NCBI GenBank assembly: GCA_014706295.1
Contig: JACSVZ010000022.1
Location: 10,992,830-11,056,829 of the forward strand
From: Lycocorax pyrrhopterus obiensis
Taxonomy: Eukaryota > Chordata > Aves > Passeriformes > Paradisaeidae
Length of the DNA stretch: 64,000 nt
Direction: 5' to 3'
Positions within the stretch are counted from its first letter, which is position 1, and the number at the start of each line of letters is the position of its first letter. The translations under genes and the position numbers were made by a program. Below are positions 34,316-64,000 of the stretch, one piece after another. The notes under the pieces were generated by a model that had not been told where the DNA came from, did no database searches, and saw nothing but the letters and a program-made list of their open reading frames with translations.

Positions 34316-36489
34316 TGTGCACCTGATGGGATGACAGGGTCCTAATTAGATGGAGCATGCAATCCACTGGGGACAGGCATTCCAATTTAAACCGGCTCCA
34401 ACTCAGCAGAGCCAGTGGCAGGCGCTGCCACCCCTGTGCCCAGCACACCGTGTCCTCCCACCCCACTCAGCCAGGGACGGCACAGGCTGCCTTCGGCACC
34501 CGGTGTGAATTTCAGTGTCGGAGGAATGGGGAGCACTCCCTGCATCAGAGCCACAATCAGCAGTGCTTCAGAGCTGGAGATGTTTACATCATCAAGCCAG
34601 GCTCAGTAATTACTCAGACAAATTTGCATGCATTTTCTATGGGCATCTCTGCTGGCTTTTTTATTTTCTGCTTGAAAACCTTGCTGGAATCTGCAAACTG
34701 CCTCTGCCACTGGGAAGGGATTGCTGGATTGTTCCTTTCTAAGACAAGAACATGCTGAACATAACTCCTGATGCCAGTGACACATTGGCTCTCTTATTGC
34801 AAAAAATTTCCACGAAATAAAGTGGCAAAAAAATTTATCAGAGACAGGAGTTGTGTGGCCATCGCCTGCCCCTGTGCCTGGTGCTGCTGCCTGCATCCTC
34901 CTGCCTGCTGCAGGGGACTGACTGATGCTTGCCGGGGTTTTCTGTTTACTTTAATTGTTGTCTGGTTTTAATATTGCATGAATTGATTCATCTGTGTTTC
35001 ATTGTCGGTGCTGTTTGTTTTGGGGCAGTGCCTGGAATATTGCTGGCAGATAAGTGCTGGACAAGTAGAAGGTATTTTTCTTGCTCAGCAAAAGATGAGG
35101 AGTGACCAAGCTGTGTCTCAGTTCGAGAGGATCCCGAGCAGCATCTGCCTCTAGCTCCCAGGGTCCTGGTGCAGTACTCACCACTCCAAGTTCTCGCCTG
35201 TGAGGAGGACTGCCCTTCCTCAGATCCACCATGCAGATGGATTTCACTGTATGCCCAGAGCTACCAAAGGCAAAACCATGTCAGGGCTGCTCCCGATGCT
35301 TCCCTGCTGCCCCAGGCAGAGTCCTGGGTGCTCCTTGGACAAGCCATGGGCATTAGGTGGCACCAGACACTGCCAGAGCAGTAGTTCAGAGCCGGCCTGG
35401 AAAGATGCTCTGCTCTCACCATCACCATCCTCACCAGAATGAAGACGCAGAGCAGGGGACTGAGGGCTGGACAGCATCCTCCTGCCAACCCTGGGAATAT
35501 TGTTTCACCCAGCTCCTCCAGCCCCATCCTTTGCTGGTGGGTCTCAGAAAGATACCCGAACAGGGGCCATGCTTGGGGCTCTGGCCAAGTGCAGCTGGTG
35601 AGGTTTCTGCTTTCTTCTCTGCCTCCTTTCTTCCATGCTGAGGAGCTGGACGGACCCAGAGCATCCTCAGGAGCACTGCAAGGGGCAGCCGGGCTTTGGG
35701 GCAGGATCTGGGGGGGAACCTGCCTTTTCTGGGGGCTCCGGGGCAGCTCCAGCACTGCTCTGTGCACCCCAGGTGCATTCCAAGCCAAATCTCCACCAGC
35801 TTACTGCATGAGCCCAGCTGGACCCTGGAGAAGACATTTCTCCCTGTGCAGCTCCCAAGCTCTGGAGTGAAGCTCAGTGCCTCCCTCTAACGATGTGCAG
35901 ACACTTGCAGCCGTCCTCTGCTCTCCAGGTTCCTGGTGCCCCCGGCCACCCTGCAGCTCTCTGTGTCTCCCCACCTCTCCCACTGCCCCTCCCGGGCTCC
36001 CCACCAGGACAGAAACAAACCCCGCCGTGGAGAAGATGGACTTTTTTCCTGGCTTCCTTTTCTTCAAACTCAATAAATTCTCCCAGCTCTGTTGCTGATG
36101 AGTCTCCAGTGAGGTGAGAAGAGCAAATTTTGCTGCATATTTGAAAAGGTCAGTGTGGAAACAGGAGGAAATTCTAATTCCTGGGGTACCAGGGGCTACA
36201 CACAGCGGGGCCCTGGAGCTGCTTCCCTGCAGACAGAGCTGAGGGTCTCAGACCTCTGACCCACAGGCAGAGAGGGGAGATGTTGGCAGCATGGTCTAGA
36301 CCACTCTGCTGCAGCAGCAACCAGACTATGCCTTTCTGGAGAAAATTTGAATTTTGAAAAATTGGAGGCTTCATGTTCAGCCCAGTGTGGAGGGATTTAG
36401 GGCTGTAGACATTTCCTGAGCATCCCTGGAACAACCACAGGGACCAAACTCGCAGCACAGGTTCAGGTGTGGCAAGAGTCAGAAGAGCA

Positions 36490-48299
<11,810 letters not shown>

Positions 48300-51200
48300 C
48301 CTCCGGCAGCGGCGCCGCGCTCGGGCGGGGACGGAGCCCCGCGCCCCCCGCGCCGCCGCCGGCACCGGGCGCTCCCGCCCGCCCCGCCCCGGTGTCCGCG
48401 CCGGGGGCGGCGCCGCGATCCGCCACCCCCGGGGGCTCCGCCCGCCGCCGGCCCCGCGCTGCCGCCCGCGCCGAGGATCCCCCAGCATCCCCCGACCCCG
48501 GCCGGGGCTGCGGGCATCAACCCCCGATCCCTGCCCGGGGCATCATCCACGCTGTCTCTATCCAGATGGGGGAACAGGTCCTTGGGGGCACCAGGGCGCA
48601 GTGGGCACCATGGACAGGTTTTTGGTCATGTTTGCAGTGGGCACAGAGCGGAAAACACCTGGTTCTTCCCTCCTCCCCAAATGTCTCTTCTCCCTGCGAC
48701 CTCCAGCTCCCTGGATGGAGGAGGCAGAGGAGGGTGCTCACCCCCGTGGGCGCTGGTGGGTGGTCTCAGCATGAGTGGGCACCCACCAAACCTCACTGGT
48801 GCTCAGCACACCAGCATCGAGCAGAACGGTGTCACCAGCACCCGTCACTACCCCGGGGTGACAACCCCACGGGTATTTTTGTAGGTGCCTGCCTTCAGCT
48901 GTGACACAGACAGGGACTGTCACTGCCAACCCCTGCAGCCACCAAGGGACCGGGGTCTGGCTGTGCACCCTGTGCTCATCCTGCACTGGGCTGGGAGAGG
49001 GGTGGGGATACCTCTGGGTGCCCAGGACAAGGACAAGCAGATGCCTGTGCTGCCATACTCCACCTTTGCAAGGGTTCCCTGTCACAGACCCACTGCAGCA
49101 CAGGGCAGCACCCTCACCCTTGTTTTAAGAGGAAGAACACTCATCTTAAGCACACTGTGTGATGATCGCTGCCCTGTGGGCTGGGAAGGTTCAGCAGGTG
49201 GCAGTGACCTTGCACAGCCTCGTGCCGGGTTTTTGCGGCTGTTCATCGGCCTTGAATAGCTACGGCATAAAACCCTCTTGGATCTGGGCTGTGCAGCTGT
49301 GTGTGTGAGAGTGAAGCACTTGCCAAAACTAAATTCAGCTCCCCAAATCAATAGGAGCTTTCCAAAATTTTGGATGCTCAATCAGGAGCTGCTCTGGATG
49401 AGGCTCAAGCCCCTGACAAGGCTGGATGCTGGCTCAGCTCTGCGCTGGGAGCTGGCCAGGGCTGACACATTCAGCGAGCCAACCATGCTGGCAGGCAGGG
49501 ATCAGGGACATCGAGTCACAAACCACGCATGTAGTGGGGACATCAGGCCACAAATCCTGTGTGTAGACTGCAAAGAGTCTACTGCTAAAAGATCCCTTGG
49601 GAATTCCTTGGGGAGTGAGTTGGCATTCTTCCTCCTGCTTCGAGAGAGCAGGCAAGGCAATGCTGCTTGTAGCAGGCAGATAAAGAAAGAACGTGTTCTC
49701 CATCCTTTTGAATTTCCCATTTCTCCCTCAGCCTTTGTCTATTCACGAAGCTTTTGAGCCATGGCAGAAATTTTCCAAGAGAAATACAGTTAAAGAGGGG
49801 CCTTGGCAGGAAAAGGCTGATGTCGCTTGAGAAATGTGTGCAGATTACACCAAGCTGTTATTAAAAATAAGTGCTGCGCGTTCTGTGATTTTTCTGGTAG
49901 TAATTGCACTTCTCCAGGAAAGGTTTCACATGTCCAGGGGATGGAATTTGTTTCCTCCTCATCTGCAAACGAGCCTGGTGCCAGCCCAGCATCCCAATGG
50001 CCTGGGGACACTGTGGCGGAGTTTGGGTGCCTGGGGAAGTTCAGACTGCTCGTCCATCTGAAATTCCAAAGGATTTTCAGAGAAACCTTGAGCCTGGGTT
50101 GGTGTGGGGAGGGTTGGGGAGGTGGTGTGGTCCCATGCATCCCCACACCTGCTCCATACTCCAGCCATCCTTGGTTTTACAGCATCCAGCACCACTCTTG
50201 GGTTGGCACTCAATCCCTCCCATGGTGGAGCGTCTTTTAAACAACCCCAGCAATTCTGTCTTGTGTTTTGGTTTGGGTCTTTTAATGTCTGGTTAAGGAC
50301 TTTCCACAGTTAAACAGGAGTTAAATAGCAGGGAGGGAAAGCCCTAAACCGAGACACAGCTTGGGACACTCAAAGCATGAGCCAGGGCTCCTTTTCCCAG
50401 GGCACTGATGGCATGGGAAGTGCACAAGCTGGTGACAGTGGCTCCAGTGAGCCCCAGACCAACAAGCTTCCCCTCCACATGCATATGGATTTGGGTAGGG
50501 AGAGCAGCAGTGTTCCCGTGGGTCCCATCCCTCCCCAGCACCGGGCTCCGGAGAGGGTGCGAGGCTGGGATGATTCAGCACGTTCGTTTTTCAGAGAATA
50601 AAGGAAGTAATTAAACATCAGCTTTCCTCCCGCCGCGCCCCGCAAGGATGAGAGGGAGGAGATGAAAAGCCTTCAGACGGAAGTTATTTGTCCAAGGAGA
50701 AAAGTGGCTAATTTCTCTGGTGCTTTGCTTGTCTGCTCGTTAATGAAAACCGCTCGTCAGCAGGAAAAGGGAGCACCCAGCGAGGGGGAGGAACCAGAAT
50801 CACACATCCACCAGTGGCTGGGCACGTGGTCTCGGTGGCCGTGGGACATCCTGCCCTGTTGGGGTGTCACCTCCACAAAGCACCCTGTGGCACCCAATCA
50901 CAGGCCTGGGGGCTGTGAATGCAGCTGGGCATTAGGGACCCCCCCCTCACCGCAGCCCCATGGGTTGGGAACAGACACTCCCATGCTAAATACCATGGAA
51001 GGGTTTTCCCAAATCTGCCCCCCCCCATTTTGTTTTTGTGCAAAGACTTCAAAATGAATTTGTTGAGGCACTTGCAGGGAGATAGAATCAAAAACAGCTT
51101 CGTGCTGAAGCCTCCTGCCTGGTGTGGGCTGATGGATGGTGCTTATCTCAACCAGGCATGGAAATATTTAGTGTTATGAAAATCTCTCAGTGAAAAGAAT

Positions 51201-52769
51201 TTATTTTCACACTGATAATAAAAGAAAAAAAGCTCAGTGCTGCAGGGCCGGGGTGCTGCGGGTCACAACAGAGCTCTGGTTTGTAGAGCCCAGGAAGGAC
51301 CTGTGCTGTCCTCTGGCCCCTGGCCGGGCAGGTGACCCTTGTGCCACTCACAGCGTGACATCTGCACCTTCCCAAGGTTCACAATTTACTGGCAGACGAC
51401 ATCCAAAGCATTGCTCCCTCTTTGCTGCTCCCTGGGACACAGAGAGGGGTTGAAACGACGGAAGCTCTTCCATTTGGAGGTTTATATAGATATATTTCTA
51501 ATTGGATTTTGGCACGTCACGGTTATTTTCAAGGCAGCCTGTAATTATTTGAGAGCCTGATCATCTCCTTTCCCTCAGCACAGAGGGCTGTTTTTTTTCT
51601 TTTTAATATTGTTTCCCCAAGTGAAACCGTGAATTTGCAACTTAATCCAATGAGAGGACACACATGATGTTAACTCTGCAAGGACACGGCGGGACGGCAG
51701 GATCCACCTCTGCCAGGTTCCTAATTAACGCCCAGCAAGGGTAAAAAAACATAAAACCAGCATTTTAAATTTTTTTTATATTAAAAAATATGTATTTTAA
51801 GAAGGTGGTCATGGGTATTTGATGGATTGGGGAGGTTTTGCTGGTTCTGCAGTAGCTCAGCCCACCCCGTGCTGAGACTGCCCCATGTCCAGCTGCAGCT
51901 CTGCAGCAGTTGAACACTGCTCTCTGGCTTTTTCTGTCCCAACTGAAACCTGATGAAATTCCCACTAATTACAGGGTTTTATTTTTATATGTGTTGTAAT
52001 TTTTTGGGGCCAAAATAATTTCATCCAGCTCCATCTGCTCTCCATTAGGGAACTGAAGCTCGAGCACAATGGATCCTGCCATCCTCACCAGGGGTCTCCC
52101 CAGGTTGGGCATTGCCATCATCCCAGTGCTGCATTTGTTACTTGCACAAATGAAAACCATTATCCAAGCAGAGCTTTCCAGCATCTCACAGCTAATGACC
52201 ATACACCACCCTGCTTCATCTTAACAGCCTCAAGTTCTTATTTTCTCCAAGCCCGATTTCAGGGCTCCGGGCTGCATTCAATTGCTACCGAATCCGATTT
52301 ATTATTTACATTGCAAGGTACAGCCTGGCATGAATTGATTTGCCGTGCTCTGATTGCCACTGCACGCTGCTCTGGGATCTGGGAGCTGGTTGCTCACACA
52401 GCCAGGCTGCAAAATCAAAAGTTAGGGAATGAAAGAGTTCAAACTGCATCCCAGTGCTCTGCATTCTGCTCCCACCTTTGGCTGCATCTCTCAGGATGCA
52501 GGGAGTGCTGGTTCCAGTGGGGACGGTGGGATGGATTAACTGGTGTCCCCCATGGGTTGTCACCCTGGTGCTGCAGAGATCAGATGGTTGTAATGTCACC
52601 CCTTACTGCAGAAGAGAGGTCTGGGGAATGGCAGGGGGCAAGTGACACTGGTTTTTAGGAAGGAGCCATGGATGGGAGTGCAGAGCAGATGGAGAGAGCA
52701 GAAGGGATAGGGAATAACAGAACTGGGAAGCAAATGGGAGACCTGGTGTTTTGGGGGATTTAGCAGGCC

Positions 52770-52850
52770 TTCACCTTCATCACCACTTCACCTTTACTTT
52801 CATCATCACCTTCACATTCATTTCTGCCTTCACCTTCACCTTCACTCCTT
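52770..52850. repeat. CACCTT/CATCAC-rich simple sequence
   Basis: An imperfect hexamer-like tract of CACCTTCATCACCACTTCAC type; pyrimidine-biased and without coding content. Confidence 0.8.
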
Positions 52851-53985
52851 ACCCTGCCCATGGTCAGAGCTTGCACTACCTTGGGTGGCAGAAACAAGTG
52901 AAAATCCCCCAAACCTGAGCCTGTTACTCCAGGGCAATGATGACCAGAGGCAGCAGCTTTGCTGATGGTTCAACTGTTGGAGATAAACTTGGAACAGCAG
53001 GTTGGAGGGCAGGGCCATGGACATGCTGCCCTTGGCACAGGGAGCCTCCTCACCCAACTCATGCAGCTGCCCAAATCACCGGGCACCTTGGGAAACGTCG
53101 GTCCATCTGCCAGAGCTCTTGACTTTGGACATCACTGGATGAAAAGACAATTTTAAGGAATGCCATTTGGGCAGCATCATCAGCATTCTGCTGGCAAGGC
53201 GCTGTGCCCTTGAGCTCTCTCCCACATGGGGATCCTTCCCAGCAAACCTGCGGCTGATGCCAGCTCCGCTCTCTGGATTGCTGAAGGTGCGAGCCTCGTG
53301 TTGAAGACCCCTCAGGAATCTCTGCTAATTGTCACTGAGACCTCCAATGGCTTTGGAGGAGACTCTCAAAGGCACCTCGCTCCCTCCCAGCTGCTGTGGG
53401 ATCTTGGCACCTGCTGCCGCTGGCTCTGGCAAAATTCCCGCTGCACACCAGAGCTCGGCTTGGGGTGCAGAGGGGAGCAGATGCTGCAGATGAGTACTCA
53501 GGGAGCCTCTGTATCGTAGCATGGGACTAATTAAAACTTCAGAATGTATATTTACCTAATACGGAGTTGATTTGTTAAGTAGGACATCCTGTCTTCAGAG
53601 GATTTCACAGCATCGGGTGATAATCAAGTGAGAACAGGCTCCAAAAGTGTTAATTTAGGAGCTGAGACGACAGGGATTAAAAACAAGCCCCTGTTTTAGT
53701 CTTCTCTCGAACTTCCATGTCTGAAATCCAAGTAATCATCCCATTTGGGAGTGCAAAGCAATGGCACCACCACCCAGCAAGCACCATGCTGGCTGAGGGT
53801 GCAAATGTGGGGCTTCAGTGGCCGATTTGGGCTCTTTGTCCTCTCAGGGCTCGGCTGAGGAGCTCACACTGCTCGAGGTATTCCTGGCACCTCTGGGATG
53901 TCCTGTCCCTTTGCCTGGCACTGGCACACAGGAAAGGGCTGGATTTCTGCTCAGGGCTTGCAGGCAGGTGTTTTGCAACAGGAAT

Positions 53986-54290
53986 TTTCATAGAATCACG
54001 GAATAGTTTAGGTTGGAATGAACCTTTAAAGTCAATTCCATCTCACTCCAACCTTCTGGCTTTTGCAGGGACACCTTCCACTATCCCAGGTTGCTCCAAG
54101 CCCTGTCCAGCCTGACCTTGAACACTTGCAGGGATGGGGCATCCACAGCTTCCCTGGGCAACCTGTGCTGGTGTTTTACCACCCTTGCTGTAAAAAAGTC
54201 TTCCTTATATTTAACCTAAATCTCCTCTCTTTACGTTTAAAGCCATTTCCCCTTCTCCTATTGCCACAGGCAGGCAGCAGGAAACAGTGC
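53986..54290 (-). mobile_element. CR1 LINE 3' fragment, intergenic
   Basis: Opens TCATAGAATCACGGAATAG and continues with GGGACACCTTCCACTATCCC, GGGGCATCCACAGCTTCCC and AGCCATTTCCCCTTCTCCTA. Minus-strand orientation. Confidence 0.9.
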
Positions 54291-56950
54291 TTGTGATGAG
54301 CCCCAGCGCTGATCCTGCCCCGCGGACGCATTCTTGCAGTGCTATGTGATATTTAAAAACACGAATTCCCAGCCTCGGGAGAGCCCTGGGGTTTGTTTTC
54401 CCGTTGTCCCGGGAGAAGCTGCTGCCGCCGCCTCTGCTCTGCCCGGGGACACAGAGGCGGCTTTGTGTGAGTGAGGGGCTGCAGTGACCCGGCTGTGGGC
54501 TGGGCTGCTCCTGCTGGGCTTTGGGCCGGATCCTGATCCTAATCCCAGTCCCTGGCAGGATCCGCCTTGGTGAGCTTGTCCTTGCGCTCATCCAAGTGAT
54601 TATTTTTCACTTTCAAACCTTTGTGAGCGACTCTGGCCATTGACGTGCCCGGCATCCCCTCCCAGCTCGCTTTCCTCAGCCAGACACACACAAACTGAGC
54701 TTGGGAAGTCCCAAACCAGAAGCAGGATGACTCTGTGCACCCAGGAGAGAGGAGTGACCTGCTGTGGGTGGTCTCATCTCTCTGGGGTTTTATTCCCATT
54801 CCCAAAAATGCCGTCGGGGGTGGTAAGAAGCGCTGCGCCAATATGCAGACCCAGCAGCAGCTTCCTGCAGGCAAAGATGCAGCATAATTGCAACTTTAAC
54901 AGGTGCTGTTGCCCCTTCATCCCTTCAGATTTTGTTGCACCAGGGAGAAAACATCTTTTCTTCCTGCTTCACACCCTGCTTTAAGGTGTTTGGGGAGGGC
55001 AGAGCAATGCACAGTGCAGACACCCCACTCCTGCCCATCATGGGGATGGACCACCTTCTGATCCTGATGATCCCAGGAGCAGCTCAGGGATTTCTCCCCA
55101 CCTCACTTCCCACCCCACCACCCCCCAGCTGCATTAACCAGAATAACTGCTGGTTAATTACCCCATTGGGCTTTTGGCCATGCTCCTGCAGCAGCCCAGT
55201 GCCAGGCTTGGCTGGCAAAAGGAAATCCAAGGAGAAAGCCATGGAGTGCCCAAAAAGCAGAGCTGGGCTGGAGAGGATGCCTGAGGGCTGGGTTCTGACA
55301 CCTCCTCCCTGCCGTGCTCCAACACCGTGGGAAGAGCAGCCCAGAGCTCCCAGTGCCTCTGCTGCCCAGGCTGGGTGGGACACACAGCCAGTGCTCTCCC
55401 CTGCACTCACCAGGACGTACCAAACACAGGCTCCATCCCCAGAGATGATTAAAACTCATTTATGGTTGATTTTACTCAACCTGTAAATTATTCTGAGTTT
55501 TCTCGTCGTGTAAGAGTTGCTGTGTAAAGAGAGAAGATTTAGAGCTCCAACACCAACCCCATTCTGGGGTCACCCTGCTGCCATCCCTCACCTCAGCTCT
55601 GTTTTTCAGGAGATAGTCCCAAAAGTGAAATTCCTGCAGCTTCCAGACCCCTTGGCATAGATTGGGCACTTTCCTGCTCTCCCCATCCATCCATGGGTCA
55701 GGGAGGTTCCTGGTGGGCTCCTCTTAGTCCTTCATCCTCTGGCAGGACGGAGGAACCCAATTTGCATCCAAACCCCCCCAGTTTACCACATCCAGCGCAC
55801 AGGGAAGGCCCACTGGTGCTCCATGATGTTGGATGTGCTGGAGCACGGATGCAGCTCTGGGTATTTAGAGGGGTCTAGGCTCACTGGGGCAGGCTGGGGA
55901 GTCAAGGGGTTCCACACCCCTCCCTGGTGCTGAGGATGCTCCCATGGGCTCTGCCCTCACTCCAGGGTGGACAGGAGAGCTGGGACACTGCAGCCTCCCT
56001 CCCTCTCTGCCCCCCCAACTGTTTGGCAAGAGGGATTTTATTATTTTTTTTCTCCAGCGAAACCCAAAAATAGATTGATGGGAAGCGGCTGGGGGCTGGG
56101 ATGCCATTAGCATGCAAAATGGGGCTATTTATCTTCCCCGCAGCTGGGTTCTGCTCCCAGGCCTGGCAGGGGCTGGCAGCGGGAGGCAGGGCTGGTGCTG
56201 GGAGGGGGCTGTGGGATGGGGACAGTCCCCAAGACAGCCCCATCCCCTTCTCACCCCTCTCGCTGCCCTGGTCCTTGTGTTCCGTGACCCTGAGCCTCTC
56301 CCGAGGGACAGGACCTTTCTTTTACAGCTGGACACGGTGTCAGGGTCACCTGGAGACTTTACGGGTGGCAGCTGATTAATCCTGACCCCGGGTGTGGGTG
56401 GGCAAGAGAAACCTGCCCAGGGTTCCAGCTGGAGAAAGTGAGGCAGGAGCTCCTGGGCCATCTTTGGGAAGGATGGATGAGCACGGGGGGCTCTCTTCAT
56501 GCACTCCGAGGGTCTGGACCTGTGCCCCCCACCCTTGTGGGACACCTTGGTCCCTCGGCATGGCCATCCCTGCTGTCACCACACAGCCGAGTCGGGAGTG
56601 AGAGACCGCCGGGCTGGCGAAGGAACGAGCAGAAAACCTGCTCCCGCTCCCAGAAATAATTTGTCTTGGAGATTGTTAGCGGGGGGGAAGCAGAGGGAAG
56701 GGGGGAAGCAAGGCTCACACCTCGGAGCCCTGCAAGCAGGGGCTGGGGGAAACAAGGGTGAGCAGCACCGGGGCTTTGGCCAGCTCCAGGCCTTCCTGGG
56801 ATGATCCTGGCCCTTTTGTCCCTTTTTCCCCCCCCATTCTGGCTGGGAGTCGCTAAACGCAGGGTGTCAGCTTTGCTCCCTGCAGGGCTGCTCACCCCCT
56901 GGGATGTTCTTTAGCAGTTACTCATTTCCTATTAATAATAAAAATAATAA

Positions 56951-64000
<7,050 letters not shown>

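Overview
The window is vertebrate nuclear DNA, almost certainly from a bird. Coding sequence is broken into short exons with GT-AG introns, promoters sit in CpG islands, and several CR1 LINE 3' fragments of the avian type (ending in the ATTCTATGA-like tail) are scattered through it. The compact, GC-rich layout suits a microchromosome. Gene order and orientation, ZNF512B (-), SAMD10 (-), PRPF6 (+), match human 20q13.33, so this is the bird counterpart of that block (chicken chromosome 20 by known synteny).

Region by region. 1-1881: probable ZNF512B 3' UTR and flank. 1882-28150: ZNF512B on the minus strand, 16 coding exons that join in frame to a 733-residue protein, with a non-coding first exon in a CpG island at about 27.7-28.6 kb. 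28.4-36.5 kb: non-coding, holding a GC hexamer array, a decayed minisatellite, two CR1 fragments and AT-rich islands that look like conserved elements. 36.5-48.5 kb: SAMD10 on the minus strand, five coding exons, one of which carries only six codons plus the stop, and two rival first exons. 48.6-57.1 kb: intergenic, with one CR1 and AT-rich blocks. 57.2 kb to the end: the 5' part of PRPF6 on the plus strand, CpG-island promoter and exons 1-9 (residues 1-395), running off the window.

Function. ZNF512B is a nuclear protein with eight zinc fingers built as four CCHC+C2H2 pairs and a NuRD-interaction-type motif. SAMD10 is a small SAM-domain protein. PRPF6 is the U5 snRNP/tri-snRNP bridging factor of the spliceosome. 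They are neighbours by conserved synteny and do not form one pathway.

I found no tRNA, rRNA, CRISPR, provirus or bacterial-type system. The points most worth a second look are: the absence in this ZNF512B of the long central repeat known in the human protein; the NuRD motif split by an intron; the alternative SAMD10 first exons; three forkhead-like boxes in ZNF512B intron 8; and two minisatellites near promoters. All exon joins were made by hand from splice sites, frame and recalled human family sequence; no alignment was run.
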